Assembly (NCBI GenBank): GCA_014872785.1 | Contig: WKFJ01000061.1 | Span: forward strand, 1-64,000 | Direction of reading: 5' to 3' | Source of the DNA: Alteromonadaceae bacterium | Lineage (GTDB): Bacteria > Pseudomonadota > Gammaproteobacteria > Enterobacterales > Alteromonadaceae | Length of the DNA: 64,000 nucleotides | Part shown: in pieces, positions 41,814 through 52,232 of the stretch | How the letters are laid out: each line of letters opens with the position of its first letter | Numbering within the stretch: position 1 is the first letter of the stretch | Notes under the pieces: model-generated | Databases searched by the model: none | What the model was told of the DNA's origin: nothing | The model's input: only the letters and a program-made list of their open reading frames with translations | Program-made: the position numbers and the translations under genes

Positions 41814-42947
41814 TTACTCAAATTTCATGTCAGGGGGAATAGGCAGGTTTTGCGAAAGTGGTTGTGGTCTGCGTCCCTTGCCCGCTTTAAAACTGCGCAA
41901 TTGAAAGACGTATGCCAATACTTGTGCAACAGCTTGGAAAAGCTTCTCAGGAATTTCTTCATCTACTTCGGTCGAATAATAAATTGCCCTTGTGAGCAAA
42001 GGCGTTGCCACAATTGGTACCTCATGAGCACCTGCTATTTTTCTGATATGCATGGCCATTTCATCAGCCCCTTTGGCAACGACTACAGGGGCACGATTGC
42101 CATTTTCCTCGTACTTCAGGGCTACCGAATAATGGGTTGGGTTTGTAACCACTACATCCGCTTTGGGTACTTCCTGCATCATTCGTCTAGCCATAGCTTG
42201 GAATTGCAACTGCCTAATTTTGCCCTTTATGCGTGGGTCACCTTCTGCGTTTTTGTGCTCATCTTTTACCTCTTGCTTACTCATCTTCATCTGTTCGTTA
42301 TGAGTATAAGACTGATAGGGGACGTCAAAGATAGCGATGGGAATAAGGGCGCAGCAGATAATAATAAACGTCCAACCAATAAGCTCAAGTGCATGGAAAA
42401 TGTTCAGAGGATAAAGTTCTTGATCTAAATGCAGTGCTTCTTCTTTATAAAAATTGAGCATTACATAAGTGGCCGTCCCAACAACCAAAAATTTCGCAAT
42501 AGCCTTTAGCAGCTCAACCAAGCCATTAATACCGAACATGCGTTTTAAGCCTGCTAATGGGTTGAGCTTATTCGATTGAAATTTAGCTGTGTACCAGGTG
42601 AAATTAAAACCACCAAGGGCAATACTGCCGTAGAACCCAGCGGCAGATACTATTACGAGAAATAACAGCATAGATGGTGCGATTTCACCTAATGCATACC
42701 CCAAAACTTGGAACATGTGATTGTAGTCATAGGCTTCATCGCGATTCAGGGTAAATAGCCGATCCATTATACGCATCATGGCCAAGCCAATTTGCGATCC
42801 CATCATGTAGAGTGTCACTGCGCTAAACACTAGTACCAAAGAAGTAGATAGCTCCCTCGAGCGAGCTATTTGTCCTTTGTTACGAGACTGCTCCTGTCGT
42901 TTGTCCGTGGGTTCTTCTGTTTTTTCGGCGGAATCATCTGCTGCCAT
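41814..42947 (-). CDS. flhB: Flagellar export switch protein FlhB
   Basis: A 377-residue export protein with four membrane helices and a cytoplasmic domain that self-cleaves at NPTH (in VVTNPTHYSVALKY, about residues 268-281), the event that allows the hook-to-filament switch sensed by FliK. The C-terminal part GADEMAMHIRKIAGAHEVPI is mirrored by FhlB at 28759. The N-terminus SAEKTEEPTDKRQEQSRNKGQ is typical. Confidence 0.95.
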   Translation of the reverse strand: MAADDSAEKTEEPTDKRQEQSRNKGQIARSRELSTSLVLVFSAVTLYMMGSQIGLAMMRIMDRLFTLNRDEAYDYNHMFQVLGYALGEIAPSMLLFLVIVSAAGFYGSIALGGFNFTWYTAKFQSNKLNPLAGLKRMFGINGLVELLKAIAKFLVVGTATYVMLNFYKEEALHLDQELYPLNIFHALELIGWTFIIICCALIPIAIFDVPYQSYTHNEQMKMSKQEVKDEHKNAEGDPRIKGKIRQLQFQAMARRMMQEVPKADVVVTNPTHYSVALKYEENGNRAPVVVAKGADEMAMHIRKIAGAHEVPIVATPLLTRAIYYSTEVDEEIPEKLFQAVAQVLAYVFQLRSFKAGKGRRPQPLSQNLPIPPDMKFE

Positions 42948-42961
42948 GGATGGTGCCCTCC

Positions 42962-43741
42962 CTATTTACAAACAAGGAGCAGCTTACACATTAGAAGCTG
43001 CGCTCGTTCCCACTGCAGGGTGAAATGATTAGTAAAGTTATCCATCGTCAACCAGATAATGATTAGGCCGCCTATCTGAGCGAATGAAAAACCAATTGTA
43101 AAAATGTTCAATTGCGGAGCAGCTTTGGTCATTACACCAAACGCCAAGTTAATAATAAGCAAAGATACTATGGGCGCCATAGATAATGTAAGTGCCGCGA
43201 CAAACATCCAAGCGCTCCACTCTACAATGCTTTTAAACTGCTCCCCCGTCCACCAAGCTGCGCCGATAGGGAAAGCTTCAAAGCTCATTAGCACCATACG
43301 AATCATGTTTAAATGTCCGTCTAATGCGAAAAACAAAAGAGTTGCTAAGATAAGATAAAACTGTCCAACGGCCGGCACGTTTATACCATTTACGGGGTCG
43401 ACAATTGACGCAAATCCCAGGCCGGTTTGCATTGCAACTACTTGACCTGCAATAACAAACGTCTCTAGCACCAATGTTGATATATAACCAATAGTGAAAC
43501 CGATAAAAGCTTGCTGAGCTGCTAGAAAGAATGTTTTTGCTGTTGCAAAATCTTCTACAGGAGTCGGTTCGACCATCGGCATTATCATCAAGGCGAGTGA
43601 TAAAGCCAATAAACCTCTAATGGGTGTTGGAACCGTTTTAGCACTCAAACCCACCATTGCAACTAACAATCCAGAGATTCGCGCAAAAGGTAGCATCAAA
43701 TCGGAAACAAATTGCGCTATGACTTGTTCCTGGAACTCCAT
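42962..43741 (-). CDS. fliR: Flagellar export protein FliR
   Basis: A 259-residue membrane protein with about six helices, part of the FliPQR export pore. The pattern FARISGLLVAMVGLSAKTVP and QTGLGFASIVDPVNGINVPAVGQFY is standard. It abuts fliQ directly. Confidence 0.94.
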   Translation of the reverse strand: MEFQEQVIAQFVSDLMLPFARISGLLVAMVGLSAKTVPTPIRGLLALSLALMIMPMVEPTPVEDFATAKTFFLAAQQAFIGFTIGYISTLVLETFVIAGQVVAMQTGLGFASIVDPVNGINVPAVGQFYLILATLLFFALDGHLNMIRMVLMSFEAFPIGAAWWTGEQFKSIVEWSAWMFVAALTLSMAPIVSLLIINLAFGVMTKAAPQLNIFTIGFSFAQIGGLIIIWLTMDNFTNHFTLQWERAQLLMCKLLLVCK

Positions 43742-44011
43742 TTAACCGACGACCTCTGGTATTCGTTCGATCATAATGTAAGTAAAGTCCATAAGCTGCT
43801 GAACCAACCAATGCCCTCCCCAGCTTAGCGCCAACAAAGTAACAATTAATCTAGGTAAGAAGTTAATGGTTTGCTCGTTTATAGAAGTCGCTGCCTGAAA
43901 TACCGCAACGATGAGACCAACGACCATGCTGGGAACGATAATTGCGGAAACCAGAATGATCACCATAAACAATGATTCTTTTAGTAGGTCAACGAATACT
44001 TCTGGAGACAT
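43742..44011 (-). CDS. fliQ: Flagellar export protein FliQ
   Basis: An 89-residue protein with two membrane helices, part of the export pore. The start SPEVFVDLLKESLFMVIILV and the segment AATSINEQTINFLPRLIVTL match FliQ. Confidence 0.94.
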   Translation of the reverse strand: MSPEVFVDLLKESLFMVIILVSAIIVPSMVVGLIVAVFQAATSINEQTINFLPRLIVTLLALSWGGHWLVQQLMDFTYIMIERIPEVVG

Positions 44012-44017
44012 AAGCCG

Positions 44018-44767
44018 TCACATCCCAAAGCTTGTGGCAAGCGTGCCAAAAACGAGATTCCAGCCATCAACCAGAACGAACAGCATCAGTTTGAAAGGCA
44101 AGGAAACAATCATGGGGGACAACATCATCATCCCCATCGCCATCAGTACCGATGCAACGACCAAATCCAATATCAAAAAGGGGATAAACAACATAAATCC
44201 AATCTGGAAGGCTGTTTTTAATTCACTAGTAATAAACGCAGGAATTAGGACTGTCATGGGAACTTCAGAAGGACTCTGTATTTGGTTTTGATAACCGGCT
44301 AATTCCACAAAGGCGTCTAAATCTTTCACTCTAGTTTGTGCCAACATAAACGCTTTCAGCGGCAATATCGCTTCATCAATAGCTTGCCTCGCCTGCATCT
44401 CTTCATTGAGGTATGGTTGAAGAGCTTTGTCATTGATTTCATCAAATACTGGAGCCATGATGAACATGGTTAAGAATAGTGCCAAACCAATTAATATCTG
44501 GTTTGACGGTGACTGCTGCAAACCAATCGCTTGACGTAAAATAGACATTACCACGATGATTCGAGTGAATGATGTCATCATAATTAAGATGGCGGGTAAC
44601 ATACTTAAGATGGTCATAATACCAAGCACCTGCAAAGTCATGGTGTAGTCTTGTGAACCATCTGGATTGGTCGTAACGGTTAAGGCTTTAATGCCAGTGT
44701 TTGCCTCTGCAAAATCTGGGAATACAGCGAAAATCAAAATAAAGGGCAAATACAACAGTTTATTCAT
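44018..44767 (-). CDS. fliP: Flagellar export protein FliP
   Basis: A 249-residue membrane protein with a cleavable signal peptide (residues 1-22, DFAEA) and four helices. Conserved stretches are [34 protein letters not shown] and [21 protein letters not shown]-like (here [17 protein letters not shown]). It forms the pentameric ring of the export pore. Confidence 0.95.
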   Translation of the reverse strand: MNKLLYLPFILIFAVFPDFAEANTGIKALTVTTNPDGSQDYTMTLQVLGIMTILSMLPAILIMMTSFTRIIVVMSILRQAIGLQQSPSNQILIGLALFLTMFIMAPVFDEINDKALQPYLNEEMQARQAIDEAILPLKAFMLAQTRVKDLDAFVELAGYQNQIQSPSEVPMTVLIPAFITSELKTAFQIGFMLFIPFLILDLVVASVLMAMGMMMLSPMIVSLPFKLMLFVLVDGWNLVFGTLATSFGM

Positions 44768-44771
44768 TTTA

Positions 44772-45221
44772 TTATTGTTCTCTGTTTTGTATTTTCATAA
44801 ATCCCGCCAACTTCTCTTTAAATTGTTCGGAAGTCACTTGAGTTGCCCCTTCAATAGGTTTATCGAGCTTGGCGAGATGATTGATATTTTGGGATGTAAC
44901 CCCGATGAGGTGCTGTTCGTCGCCCACTTGAATAACAGCAATCCGTTCTCTGGTGCCCACCATCATACTAGCAACTGACTTTAATTGGCCTGAAGAACTA
45001 TGCATCGGAGAAAACCGACGAACTAAAAAGCCCAACATGAAAATAAGGGCAACAACCAAAATGAGAGATAAAAAGACAGTAATCCACTGCCCGGAAGAAG
45101 TTATACTTGATGGCTCAGACGTGGTCTGAGCCAAAGTACTCATGGGGGTGAAAAAGCCTGCCAAACAGCAGTAAATGAGTTTATTTGAGCTTTTTAATTC
45201 TTTCGATCTGGCTAATAACAT
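44772..45221 (-). CDS. fliO: Flagellar assembly protein FliO
   Basis: A small bitopic protein that helps assemble the FliP ring. One membrane helix (about 46-66, [20 protein letters not shown]) and a cytoplasmic beta domain with [21 protein letters not shown]. The chosen ATG overlaps fliN by 41 bases and gives a signal-like N-terminus; a later ATG (codon 27) would avoid the overlap. Confidence 0.85.
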   Translation of the reverse strand: MLLARSKELKSSNKLIYCCLAGFFTPMSTLAQTTSEPSSITSSGQWITVFLSLILVVALIFMLGFLVRRFSPMHSSSGQLKSVASMMVGTRERIAVIQVGDEQHLIGVTSQNINHLAKLDKPIEGATQVTSEQFKEKLAGFMKIQNREQ

Positions 45222-45600
45222 CCGTCAAGCGTATCCCGAATTTGTCGTTTACGACAACCACTTCACCATGAGCGATTAACGTACCGTTAACCAATACATC
45301 AAGCGGCTCACCAGCGACCCTGTCTAACTCTACTACAGAGCCCTGGTTTAACTGAAGTAAATTCCTGATACTAATTAAACTTCTTCCTACTTCCATCGAA
45401 ATAGTTACCGGAATATCTAGAATAGTGTCTAACTTTCTGCGCTCTTCACCGGTTATTTCCGATGAACTATCAGTCAGTTCGTCTAATTCTGCAACTTGCA
45501 CATCATCCATCCCAGATGCTGCTGTACCAGATATCGTATCGGCTTCAGATTCGGCCTGCTCGGCCATCGCCGCAGCCCAATCATCCATATCATCACTCAT
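45181..45600 (-). CDS. fliN: Flagellar motor switch protein FliN
   Basis: A 139-residue C-ring protein. The SpoA domain fills the C-terminal half ([58 protein letters not shown]). The N-terminal 50 residues are acidic, as in other FliN proteins. Confidence 0.95.
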   Translation of the reverse strand: MSDDMDDWAAAMAEQAESEADTISGTAASGMDDVQVAELDELTDSSSEITGEERRKLDTILDIPVTISMEVGRSLISIRNLLQLNQGSVVELDRVAGEPLDVLVNGTLIAHGEVVVVNDKFGIRLTDVISQIERIKKLK

Positions 45601-45615
45601 AATTTCACCCTTGCT

Positions 45616-46674
45616 CTATAAATCTTCTTCTAACACTTGCAGTTCTGCATCACTGTCTATCCTACGCCCACCTTTGGTTAGTAGGTGCAACTGCGATTTA
45701 ACTGAAACTGGTCTTGGTATCTTCTCAACTATCTTGAGTGCTATGTTTTCGCGTGAACGTCCCAGTTTACTTCGGAACGTTGGCAGCCCTTCAATCAACA
45801 CGGTAATATATTCCGGCATTTCTATTGGGATTATATCCCCGTCCTTCATATCCATGACGCGTTCAAGTGGTAAAGTTAAATCCATCATATGTGTTGTCAG
45901 ATTAACCTTTACATCGAGAATTTCATCACGTAACGCTTTACTCCAGCGTAAGTCGGTGTCTTCTTTATCACTTTGAACACCAGCATCGAGAAGTTCTCTT
46001 ATAGGCTCTAGCATCGAATAAGGCAATGCGACATGGAAGTCACCGCCACCACCATCTAACTCGATATGAAAGGAACTAATAACCACGACTTCAGTGGGGC
46101 TCACAATGTTCGCCATTGCCGGGTTAACTTCAGAATCCAAATATTCAAAGGAAACATCCATTACCGGCCCCCATGCCTCTTTGTAATCCTCAAAGATTAT
46201 CTTGAGAAGCATTTGAATAATTCGACGCTCAGTAGGTGTAAACTCACGCCCTTCTATTTTTGCGTGATAACGACCATCACCGCCAAAAAAGTTGTCTACC
46301 AAGATAAAGACCAAGCGGGCTTCCATGGTGATCAACCCCGTCCCCTTAAGCGGCCTGAAACGCACCATGTTAAGACTTGTGGGTACAAACAAAGTGTGAA
46401 TGTACTCACCAAACTTGATCATCTGAATACCGTTTATCGAAACTTCGGCCGAACGGCGCATCATGTTGAATAAACTAACACGCATATGACGTGCAAAACG
46501 CTCATTCACCATCTCGAGAGTGGGCATTCGACCACGAACGATTCTATCCTGTGAAGAAAAGTCATATTCAATGGCCGAAGAGCTGATCTCCGACTCTTCA
46601 ACATCTTCTTCTTCGACTTCATCGACACCGTGTAATAACGCATCAATTTCGTCTTGTGATAATAAATCGCTCAC
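45616..46674 (-). CDS. fliM: Flagellar motor switch protein FliM
   Basis: A 352-residue C-ring protein. The N-terminal LLSQDEIDALLHG is the CheY-P binding peptide. The middle domain (about 50-230) contains GEYIHTLFVPTSLNMVRF, and the SpoA domain closes the protein. The start is GTG with AGAGG upstream. Confidence 0.95.
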   Translation of the reverse strand: MSDLLSQDEIDALLHGVDEVEEEDVEESEISSSAIEYDFSSQDRIVRGRMPTLEMVNERFARHMRVSLFNMMRRSAEVSINGIQMIKFGEYIHTLFVPTSLNMVRFRPLKGTGLITMEARLVFILVDNFFGGDGRYHAKIEGREFTPTERRIIQMLLKIIFEDYKEAWGPVMDVSFEYLDSEVNPAMANIVSPTEVVVISSFHIELDGGGGDFHVALPYSMLEPIRELLDAGVQSDKEDTDLRWSKALRDEILDVKVNLTTHMMDLTLPLERVMDMKDGDIIPIEMPEYITVLIEGLPTFRSKLGRSRENIALKIVEKIPRPVSVKSQLHLLTKGGRRIDSDAELQVLEEDL

Positions 46675-46692
46675 GTAATTGCCTCTGTTTGC

Positions 46693-47226
46693 TTATTGCA
46701 TTACAAAACCAGTAAATAAAACTTGTTCCACAATGGCGTTGCCTGAGATTTCTTGCATCGCCTTTTGAACTTCTCTTAGCGCTTGGTCTTTCATAGCTAT
46801 CTTACCCGCCTCAGTTACGAGGTCGTCGGCATTGGAACTACTGAATACTCGAAGCAGTGTTCCTTCAATCATCGGGATGTGCATTTTCGCCGATTCTTCC
46901 GCATCGGTGCCACGCACCATCAACTGCACTCTAATTTGAACCAGTCTGTCTCGGCCAGCACCTGGAACGTTAAAAACAAATGGACGAGGCATGGCAACAT
47001 ATAACGCTGTACCTACACCAGTTGAACCAGTTATCGTCGACACTTCATCGGGCAATACTTCTTCCGTTGTTCCTTCTTCCTCTAGAACTGACTCGTCAGG
47101 AGAGCCTGTAAGGAAAAATGCAGCCGCTCCACCAATGATAAGAACCACTACAACAATAATGATGATCATCATCATCTTGCCTTTTTTCGGGCCCCCTTCT
47201 TCCATTTGCAATTCTTTTTCAGCCAT
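46693..47226 (-). CDS. fliL: Flagellar basal-body protein FliL
   Basis: A 177-residue stator-associated protein. A very hydrophobic helix of Met, Ile and Val (about 17-40) follows a short acidic start, and the periplasmic FliL domain (about 75-177) includes YVAMPRPFVFNVPG and RVFSSSNADDLVTEAG. It is the first gene after fliK; no good promoter was found in the 90-base gap. Confidence 0.93.
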   Translation of the reverse strand: MAEKELQMEEGGPKKGKMMMIIIIVVVVLIIGGAAAFFLTGSPDESVLEEEGTTEEVLPDEVSTITGSTGVGTALYVAMPRPFVFNVPGAGRDRLVQIRVQLMVRGTDAEESAKMHIPMIEGTLLRVFSSSNADDLVTEAGKIAMKDQALREVQKAMQEISGNAIVEQVLFTGFVMQ

Positions 47227-47316
47227 AATTCGCTACCAGTTGTGTTTGCCTGTCACTATTATGTCGTTTGTATACCATGTTCCGCAATGCTCAATAATGT
47301 GCTTTTTATAAATTTA

Positions 47317-49506
47317 TCACGCGAAGTAATCTATTCCTTCAGGCTCATTTACCGTGATATTTGATACAACTTCACTTTCTTCTTCCATTTGCAATGATTC
47401 AGCACCACCTTTTGAGCCTTCTCCATCACCGCCATTGGCAAACTGCTGATCTTGGCCTTCCTGTTGCACTGACGATTGACCTAGTTCAATGCCCTGCTCT
47501 TCTAGCAATTCTTTTAGTCTAGGTGTCGCATGTTCTAAAGTTTCTCGGGCTTGCTGTGATTGCACCACTATATTTACCGTAGCGGTATCCCCTTGCATCG
47601 CAATTTTGATCTGCATTTGTCCTAGATCGGGCGGATCTAGTCTAATCTCTGCAATCATTCGATTTTGGTTCACCATCACTTGTACCTTATTGGCAAGCTC
47701 AGTTGCCGCCTCCGGTTTAGTAATATTGATAGGCTTATCTAAAATCTGGTTGTTTTGTGACTGCTTGTTCAATTCAGAGATATTTGCCGTTGTAGTCTGA
47801 CTACTCTCTTTAGACGTTATTGCCGCTTGTAATTGAGTGGTGATAAGCTCGCGAGCTTCTGAGTCTAACCCTTTGCTCAAAGTAGTAATTTGAGCGGCTT
47901 GTTGCAATATTTGCTGAACACTACTCTCCAAATTCTCTGAACCTGCTCCTTGCCCATCGTTCATCGCTTGGGCTACTACCGACTGCATATCGATTCCCGG
48001 TTCATGACCACTTTTTAATTGCGCCTTAAATTCGTCAACTGCAACTTTCAATGAACTTATAAACTTTTGTTTTTCAGGAGTAACACTGTCTGCAGACTCT
48101 GATACGCGCGCTAAGATATTTTCCAGCGTCGCTAATTTCGACTCGTCCGACACCAGCTGTTCGTCAATCTGCTTTAGTATGGTTTTTGTATCTTCATTTA
48201 AAACATTGTTGCTAAGGTCTTGGGAAGGTTTACTTTGAGCAACTTGAGGAATCACTTCTGCTTTGACATCAGTCGTTTCTTCTGATTGCTCTCCTGTCAA
48301 TGCAACAAGCAGTGCAAGGTCGATATTTTCGATTTCATCGCTGTTTTCAAATATTTCAGTTAACGCGACCTCATTACCTAGCGTGTTGTCCGAGTCAAGG
48401 TCATTCAATACGTCTAGAATAGCTTGTTTGACCTCCTCATCATCCCCAATTAAATTTGCCAACTCAGTTTGTGATAGCTCATTCAACTCTGTTTTAACGG
48501 CTATTAATTGTTCGTCTGTAAGTGTTTCTGAATCTTTAGAAAACGTAAGTTGTTCACTGAGTAGCTTTTCACGTAGCTGCTGTTTCCAAGCCTCCATATC
48601 TGTTACGGTGGTGGCGGTAGGTGTAATAGTTTCTTCAGCTTGAGGTTCTAGAGTTTTTAATGTTTCAGTATCTACGATGACTTGCTCTACAGAATCATCA
48701 AAACCAACCATCAATTCTTCAGGAATTTCAGGCTTTTTGTCTATTGAAGTGCTTGTATGCGATTTAGGTACGTCAAGGTCGATAAGTTGGCCAACATCGA
48801 CATCTTCTGGAGATTCCACAACACCGTCATCAACTTGCTCGGGCTGGGTAAATTTGCCATGTAATGACTCTAGGATATTCACCAGAGATTCGTGGGCTTC
48901 TATATTCTCGACGCCTGCGTCCAAAGGTACAAGCAGTTCTTCTGTATTTGGAGACAAATTCGGAATTTCAGAATGCAGAGAACTTTCCAAGCCATTTTCA
49001 ATGAGTAAGTCAGCCCCGAGTGTCAGAGTAGTTGACTCTTCCTTTTGTTCTACATTCGTTGGATCCTGGGATATTTCCGTCTTTTTATTTTCTGCGAACT
49101 TTGGCGTGTTTTCAGGATCTCGATCGCGTATCCCCTCTTCTGAGTTAGTTTTATCTGACGCCGTTGAATTACTCTGTGATTGAGAGGCAGATTCCCCTTG
49201 TTCTTTGTCCGAGCCCTCATTTGATGTAGAAGGCTTATGATTTATCGCATCGTCTTTTGGTTGTTCTATGTCGGCTTGCACTGAATCATGGCTCTTATGC
49301 GAAGAATCCTGCTTGACCGGTGACTGGCTTTCACTACGCTCAACTCTTCTTGTGTCAGAAGGGGGATTGGCGGCAGACGAGTTTGTATCTTTCATGTAGG
49401 ACGCGAAATCATTTCTGCTTGATTGCAGTAATGAATCATTTGAAGAATTCACCTTTGCCACCGGTTGAGCGGCAATATCGATTTGGCTTACGGCAACTTT
49501 TTGCAT
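47317..49506 (-). CDS. fliK: Flagellar hook-length control protein FliK
   Basis: A 729-residue FliK of the main cluster. The N-terminal part (1-560) is a very acidic, Ser/Gln/Glu-rich ruler region. The C-terminal Flg_hook domain (about 600-690) reads ELANKVQVMVNQNRMIAEIRL, then DPPDLGQMQIKIAMQGDTAT and VVQSQQARETLEHATPRLKEL. It terminates hook growth by signalling to FlhB. A sigma-54 promoter precedes it. Unlike the paralogue at 26327, its ruler is acidic rather than Asn/Gln/Lys-rich. Confidence 0.92.
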   Translation of the reverse strand: MQKVAVSQIDIAAQPVAKVNSSNDSLLQSSRNDFASYMKDTNSSAANPPSDTRRVERSESQSPVKQDSSHKSHDSVQADIEQPKDDAINHKPSTSNEGSDKEQGESASQSQSNSTASDKTNSEEGIRDRDPENTPKFAENKKTEISQDPTNVEQKEESTTLTLGADLLIENGLESSLHSEIPNLSPNTEELLVPLDAGVENIEAHESLVNILESLHGKFTQPEQVDDGVVESPEDVDVGQLIDLDVPKSHTSTSIDKKPEIPEELMVGFDDSVEQVIVDTETLKTLEPQAEETITPTATTVTDMEAWKQQLREKLLSEQLTFSKDSETLTDEQLIAVKTELNELSQTELANLIGDDEEVKQAILDVLNDLDSDNTLGNEVALTEIFENSDEIENIDLALLVALTGEQSEETTDVKAEVIPQVAQSKPSQDLSNNVLNEDTKTILKQIDEQLVSDESKLATLENILARVSESADSVTPEKQKFISSLKVAVDEFKAQLKSGHEPGIDMQSVVAQAMNDGQGAGSENLESSVQQILQQAAQITTLSKGLDSEARELITTQLQAAITSKESSQTTTANISELNKQSQNNQILDKPINITKPEAATELANKVQVMVNQNRMIAEIRLDPPDLGQMQIKIAMQGDTATVNIVVQSQQARETLEHATPRLKELLEEQGIELGQSSVQQEGQDQQFANGGDGEGSKGGAESLQMEEESEVVSNITVNEPEGIDYFA

Positions 49507-49604
49507 ATCTAATCTACCTTAACATCCCAAAATCACGTTGTTTGTCACTTACAAAGACAGAAATCGTCATTTTTTTGAACCTTTGTTCACCTTTGGCTTA
49601 TGGA

Positions 49605-49620
49605 AGCAATAATTACGCCA
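49605..49620 (-). promoter_or_regulatory. Sigma-54 promoter of fliK
   Basis: Minus strand TGGCGTAATTATTGCT, GG-N10-GC exact, followed by TCC. It lies in the 124-base gap between fliJ and fliK, about 100 bases before the fliK ATG. It should start the fliKLMNOPQR-flhB transcript. Confidence 0.83.
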
Positions 49621-49630
49621 TAAATTCATT

Positions 49631-50065
49631 TTAGCTGCGGTACAACTTCTGAAGAGCAAACTCATCCATCATCGCTTGTTCTTGCTTTTCTTCAATTGCA
49701 CGTTGCTGCGCCTGTTTTTTATCAATAAGCATTTGTACCGCTTTGCGTTTACGTTGCTGTTGTAGCCATTGCATCTTGCGTTGTTCTGCGGCGCTTTTTG
49801 CATTTGTGGTCAGCTGTTGTTGTTGCGAACATGCGGTATCGAGTTTCTTGATAAAGTTCTGGTGGTGGCCAAATGACATAGCTTCCAAGCCATTTTGGGC
49901 TCGTTGGTGTACGCTATTAAAGTAGTCCAAACGGTATTGCAACAAACCATCAAGTTTCATTTGGTTGTCATTGACATACGCTGTGGCTTGTTGAAAGGTT
50001 TGTGCGGCTTTTTCCTCTCGTTCCTGCTCTATTTTTGCAACGAGTAGCAGTTGTTTTAGTGCCAT
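49631..50065 (-). CDS. fliJ: Flagellar export chaperone FliJ
   Basis: A 144-residue coiled-coil protein, the central stalk of the FliHIJ export ATPase. Nearly all residues are helical and Gln/Lys/Arg-rich (QQQLTTNAKSAAEQRKMQWL). The ATG at 50065 (MALKQLLLVAK) is preferred, with AGGAAA upstream; a TTG two codons earlier is less likely. Confidence 0.88.
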   Translation of the reverse strand: MALKQLLLVAKIEQEREEKAAQTFQQATAYVNDNQMKLDGLLQYRLDYFNSVHQRAQNGLEAMSFGHHQNFIKKLDTACSQQQQLTTNAKSAAEQRKMQWLQQQRKRKAVQMLIDKKQAQQRAIEEKQEQAMMDEFALQKLYRS

Positions 50066-50086
50066 GAACAATTTCCTGACGGAAAA

Positions 50087-51421
50087 TTAATTTATACCTG
50101 CTTTTTGCATCATCTGTGCCATCCCCATCAAGCAGTCTTCATAGGCAAGGATATCCTTCATGCCTTGCTGTAAAAATTGATTAATAACTGGTTCTGCTCG
50201 TATAGAAAGGTCAATACGAGGGTCTGTTCCTTTGTTGTAGGCGCCTATACTAATTAGGTCTTTGTTTTGATTATAGGTAGAATAAACTTGGCGTACCTTT
50301 CTGGCAGCCGTCAAATGTTCGTCACTCACAACCGTTGGCATTACGCGACTGATTGATGCTTCGACATCAATAGCGGGATAATGCCCAGAATCCGCCAATG
50401 ATCTAGACAACACAACATGGCCATCAAGAATTGCTCTAGCAGCATCAGCAATGGGGTCTTGCAAATCATCACCTTCGGTAAGGACAGTGTAAAACGCCGT
50501 AATAGATCCTTGATTGTCAGAACCGTTCCCAGCTCTTTCGACTAATGCCGGTAACTTTGCGAAAACTGAAGGCGGATACCCCTTTGTAGCAGGTGGCTCA
50601 CCGACAGCAAGCGCTATTTCTCGCTGTGCCATTGCGTACCGGGTAAGCGAATCAATTAAAAGGAGAACATTTTTTCCTTGGTCACGGAAATATTCGGCAA
50701 TGCTTACTGCCGTTTCACATCCCTTTAATCGCATCAAGGGTGATGTGTCTGCTGGCGCCGCAACAACAACGGATTTTTTACGTTCTTCCTCACCAAGAAT
50801 GTCGTGAATAAACTCTTTGACTTCTCTGCCACGCTCACCCACTAGACCCACTACGACAACATCGGCTTTTGAACCGCGTGTCATCATCCCAAGTAATACA
50901 CTTTTACCAACGCCGCTGCCAGCAAACAATCCCATTCGCTGTCCTTGCCCAACCGTTATCATGGAATTGATAGCTCTCACCCCAACGTCCATAGGTTGTT
51001 CAATAGGCTTGCGCAGCAAAGGGGTAATTGCAGGTTGCACGTAAGGAACAACTTCGGTTGTTTGCAGAGCACCTAGACCATCAAGAGGCGCTCCGTTGCC
51101 GTCTACTACGCGGCCTAATAGCTCCATCCCAACAGGTATCCCCTGTTGACGATCAAGAGGTTGCACTCTAGAGCCTGGAACTATTCCTTTAACAGCTTCA
51201 GTCGGCATTAAATAAGTAATATTATCGCCAAAACCTACAACTTCAGCCTCTATTTCACCATCAATGGTTTGTACAAGACATTGACTTCCCACAGGCAATT
51301 GACAGCCAATAGCCTCTAACGTTAAGCCAATACCTCGTACCAGTTTTCCGGCAGCAACAGCCCTGCTTTGTGGCACTTGGCCTTGTAGGGACTTAACTTT
51401 ATTTAAAATGGATTGGGTCAT
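50087..51421 (-). CDS. fliI: Flagellar export ATPase FliI
   Basis: A 444-residue F1-beta-like ATPase of flagellar export. Walker A is [17 protein letters not shown] (about 163-179), Walker B is [19 protein letters not shown], and the stretch [15 protein letters not shown] is present. ATGA overlap with fliH. Confidence 0.96.
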   Translation of the reverse strand: MTQSILNKVKSLQGQVPQSRAVAAGKLVRGIGLTLEAIGCQLPVGSQCLVQTIDGEIEAEVVGFGDNITYLMPTEAVKGIVPGSRVQPLDRQQGIPVGMELLGRVVDGNGAPLDGLGALQTTEVVPYVQPAITPLLRKPIEQPMDVGVRAINSMITVGQGQRMGLFAGSGVGKSVLLGMMTRGSKADVVVVGLVGERGREVKEFIHDILGEEERKKSVVVAAPADTSPLMRLKGCETAVSIAEYFRDQGKNVLLLIDSLTRYAMAQREIALAVGEPPATKGYPPSVFAKLPALVERAGNGSDNQGSITAFYTVLTEGDDLQDPIADAARAILDGHVVLSRSLADSGHYPAIDVEASISRVMPTVVSDEHLTAARKVRQVYSTYNQNKDLISIGAYNKGTDPRIDLSIRAEPVINQFLQQGMKDILAYEDCLMGMAQMMQKAGIN

Positions 51422-52209
51422 AAGTTGTGTTGTGGAACTGTGTTAGGAAGACCCTGTTCCATTAGGAATGTATCAATAACATCTCGCACACGACGTTCAA
51501 GAGATAGGTCTACCGCGTTGTTGTCAGTAATAATTTCACAACCGCCTTGGGTTGTACTTACCGATTCCACGAGTACCCAGTTGTGTCGTTCAATATCGTC
51601 TTCCGAGAAGTGCTGTTTAACCAATTTATGATCGTCTGGGTGCAATAATAACTGGTAACTTTTTTCGTTAATGGGGAGTACTTTTAAACCAGATTCCAAG
51701 GCTTGAAAAATAATATTTTCATTCATCTTAGTTTCGGTTTTTATTACCGAGCGAGCAAGCGATACCGATAATTGCAGTAACTCTTTCTCTAATTCTTGTT
51801 CAACTAACGAAAGAGGTGATTGAATCGAGTTGATCAGTGCTTGCCATTGCTCCATTTGCTGCTGAATAATTTCGCGGCCTTCGGTTAAACCTTCTTCAAG
51901 GCCTTTTTCATATCCCTCTTTATGTCCCTTCTCTAACCCTAGTGCTTGCCCTTCTTCTAGCCCTTTTTCATATCCATCTTCTTTGCCTTGCGCAAAACCG
52001 TCCTCATAAGCCGCCTTTCGTATCGCTTCAATCTCTTCAGCCGTAGGAGGCTTGATTTCTTCTTCTTCTTCAGGCGGTTCCCATTTCCAGTCGGAAGAGC
52101 GATTCATGGCATTGGTTTTACCGTCGTCTACTTTTCTTTCGCTTTCAACGAAAGGTAAGTCCCAAGACTTAAATTCTTTAGCTAACTCACCTTCAACGAA
52201 GTCTGTCAT
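51418..52209 (-). CDS. fliH: Flagellar export regulator FliH
   Basis: A 263-residue FliI-binding protein. Residues about 60-115 show the GxxxG repeat typical of FliH ([20 protein letters not shown] and onward), followed by a coiled coil and a C-terminal V-ATPase-E-like domain (about 150-260). Confidence 0.93.
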   Translation of the reverse strand: MTDFVEGELAKEFKSWDLPFVESERKVDDGKTNAMNRSSDWKWEPPEEEEEIKPPTAEEIEAIRKAAYEDGFAQGKEDGYEKGLEEGQALGLEKGHKEGYEKGLEEGLTEGREIIQQQMEQWQALINSIQSPLSLVEQELEKELLQLSVSLARSVIKTETKMNENIIFQALESGLKVLPINEKSYQLLLHPDDHKLVKQHFSEDDIERHNWVLVESVSTTQGGCEIITDNNAVDLSLERRVRDVIDTFLMEQGLPNTVPQHNL

Positions 52210-52232
52210 AACACATTCCTCACACTACTAGA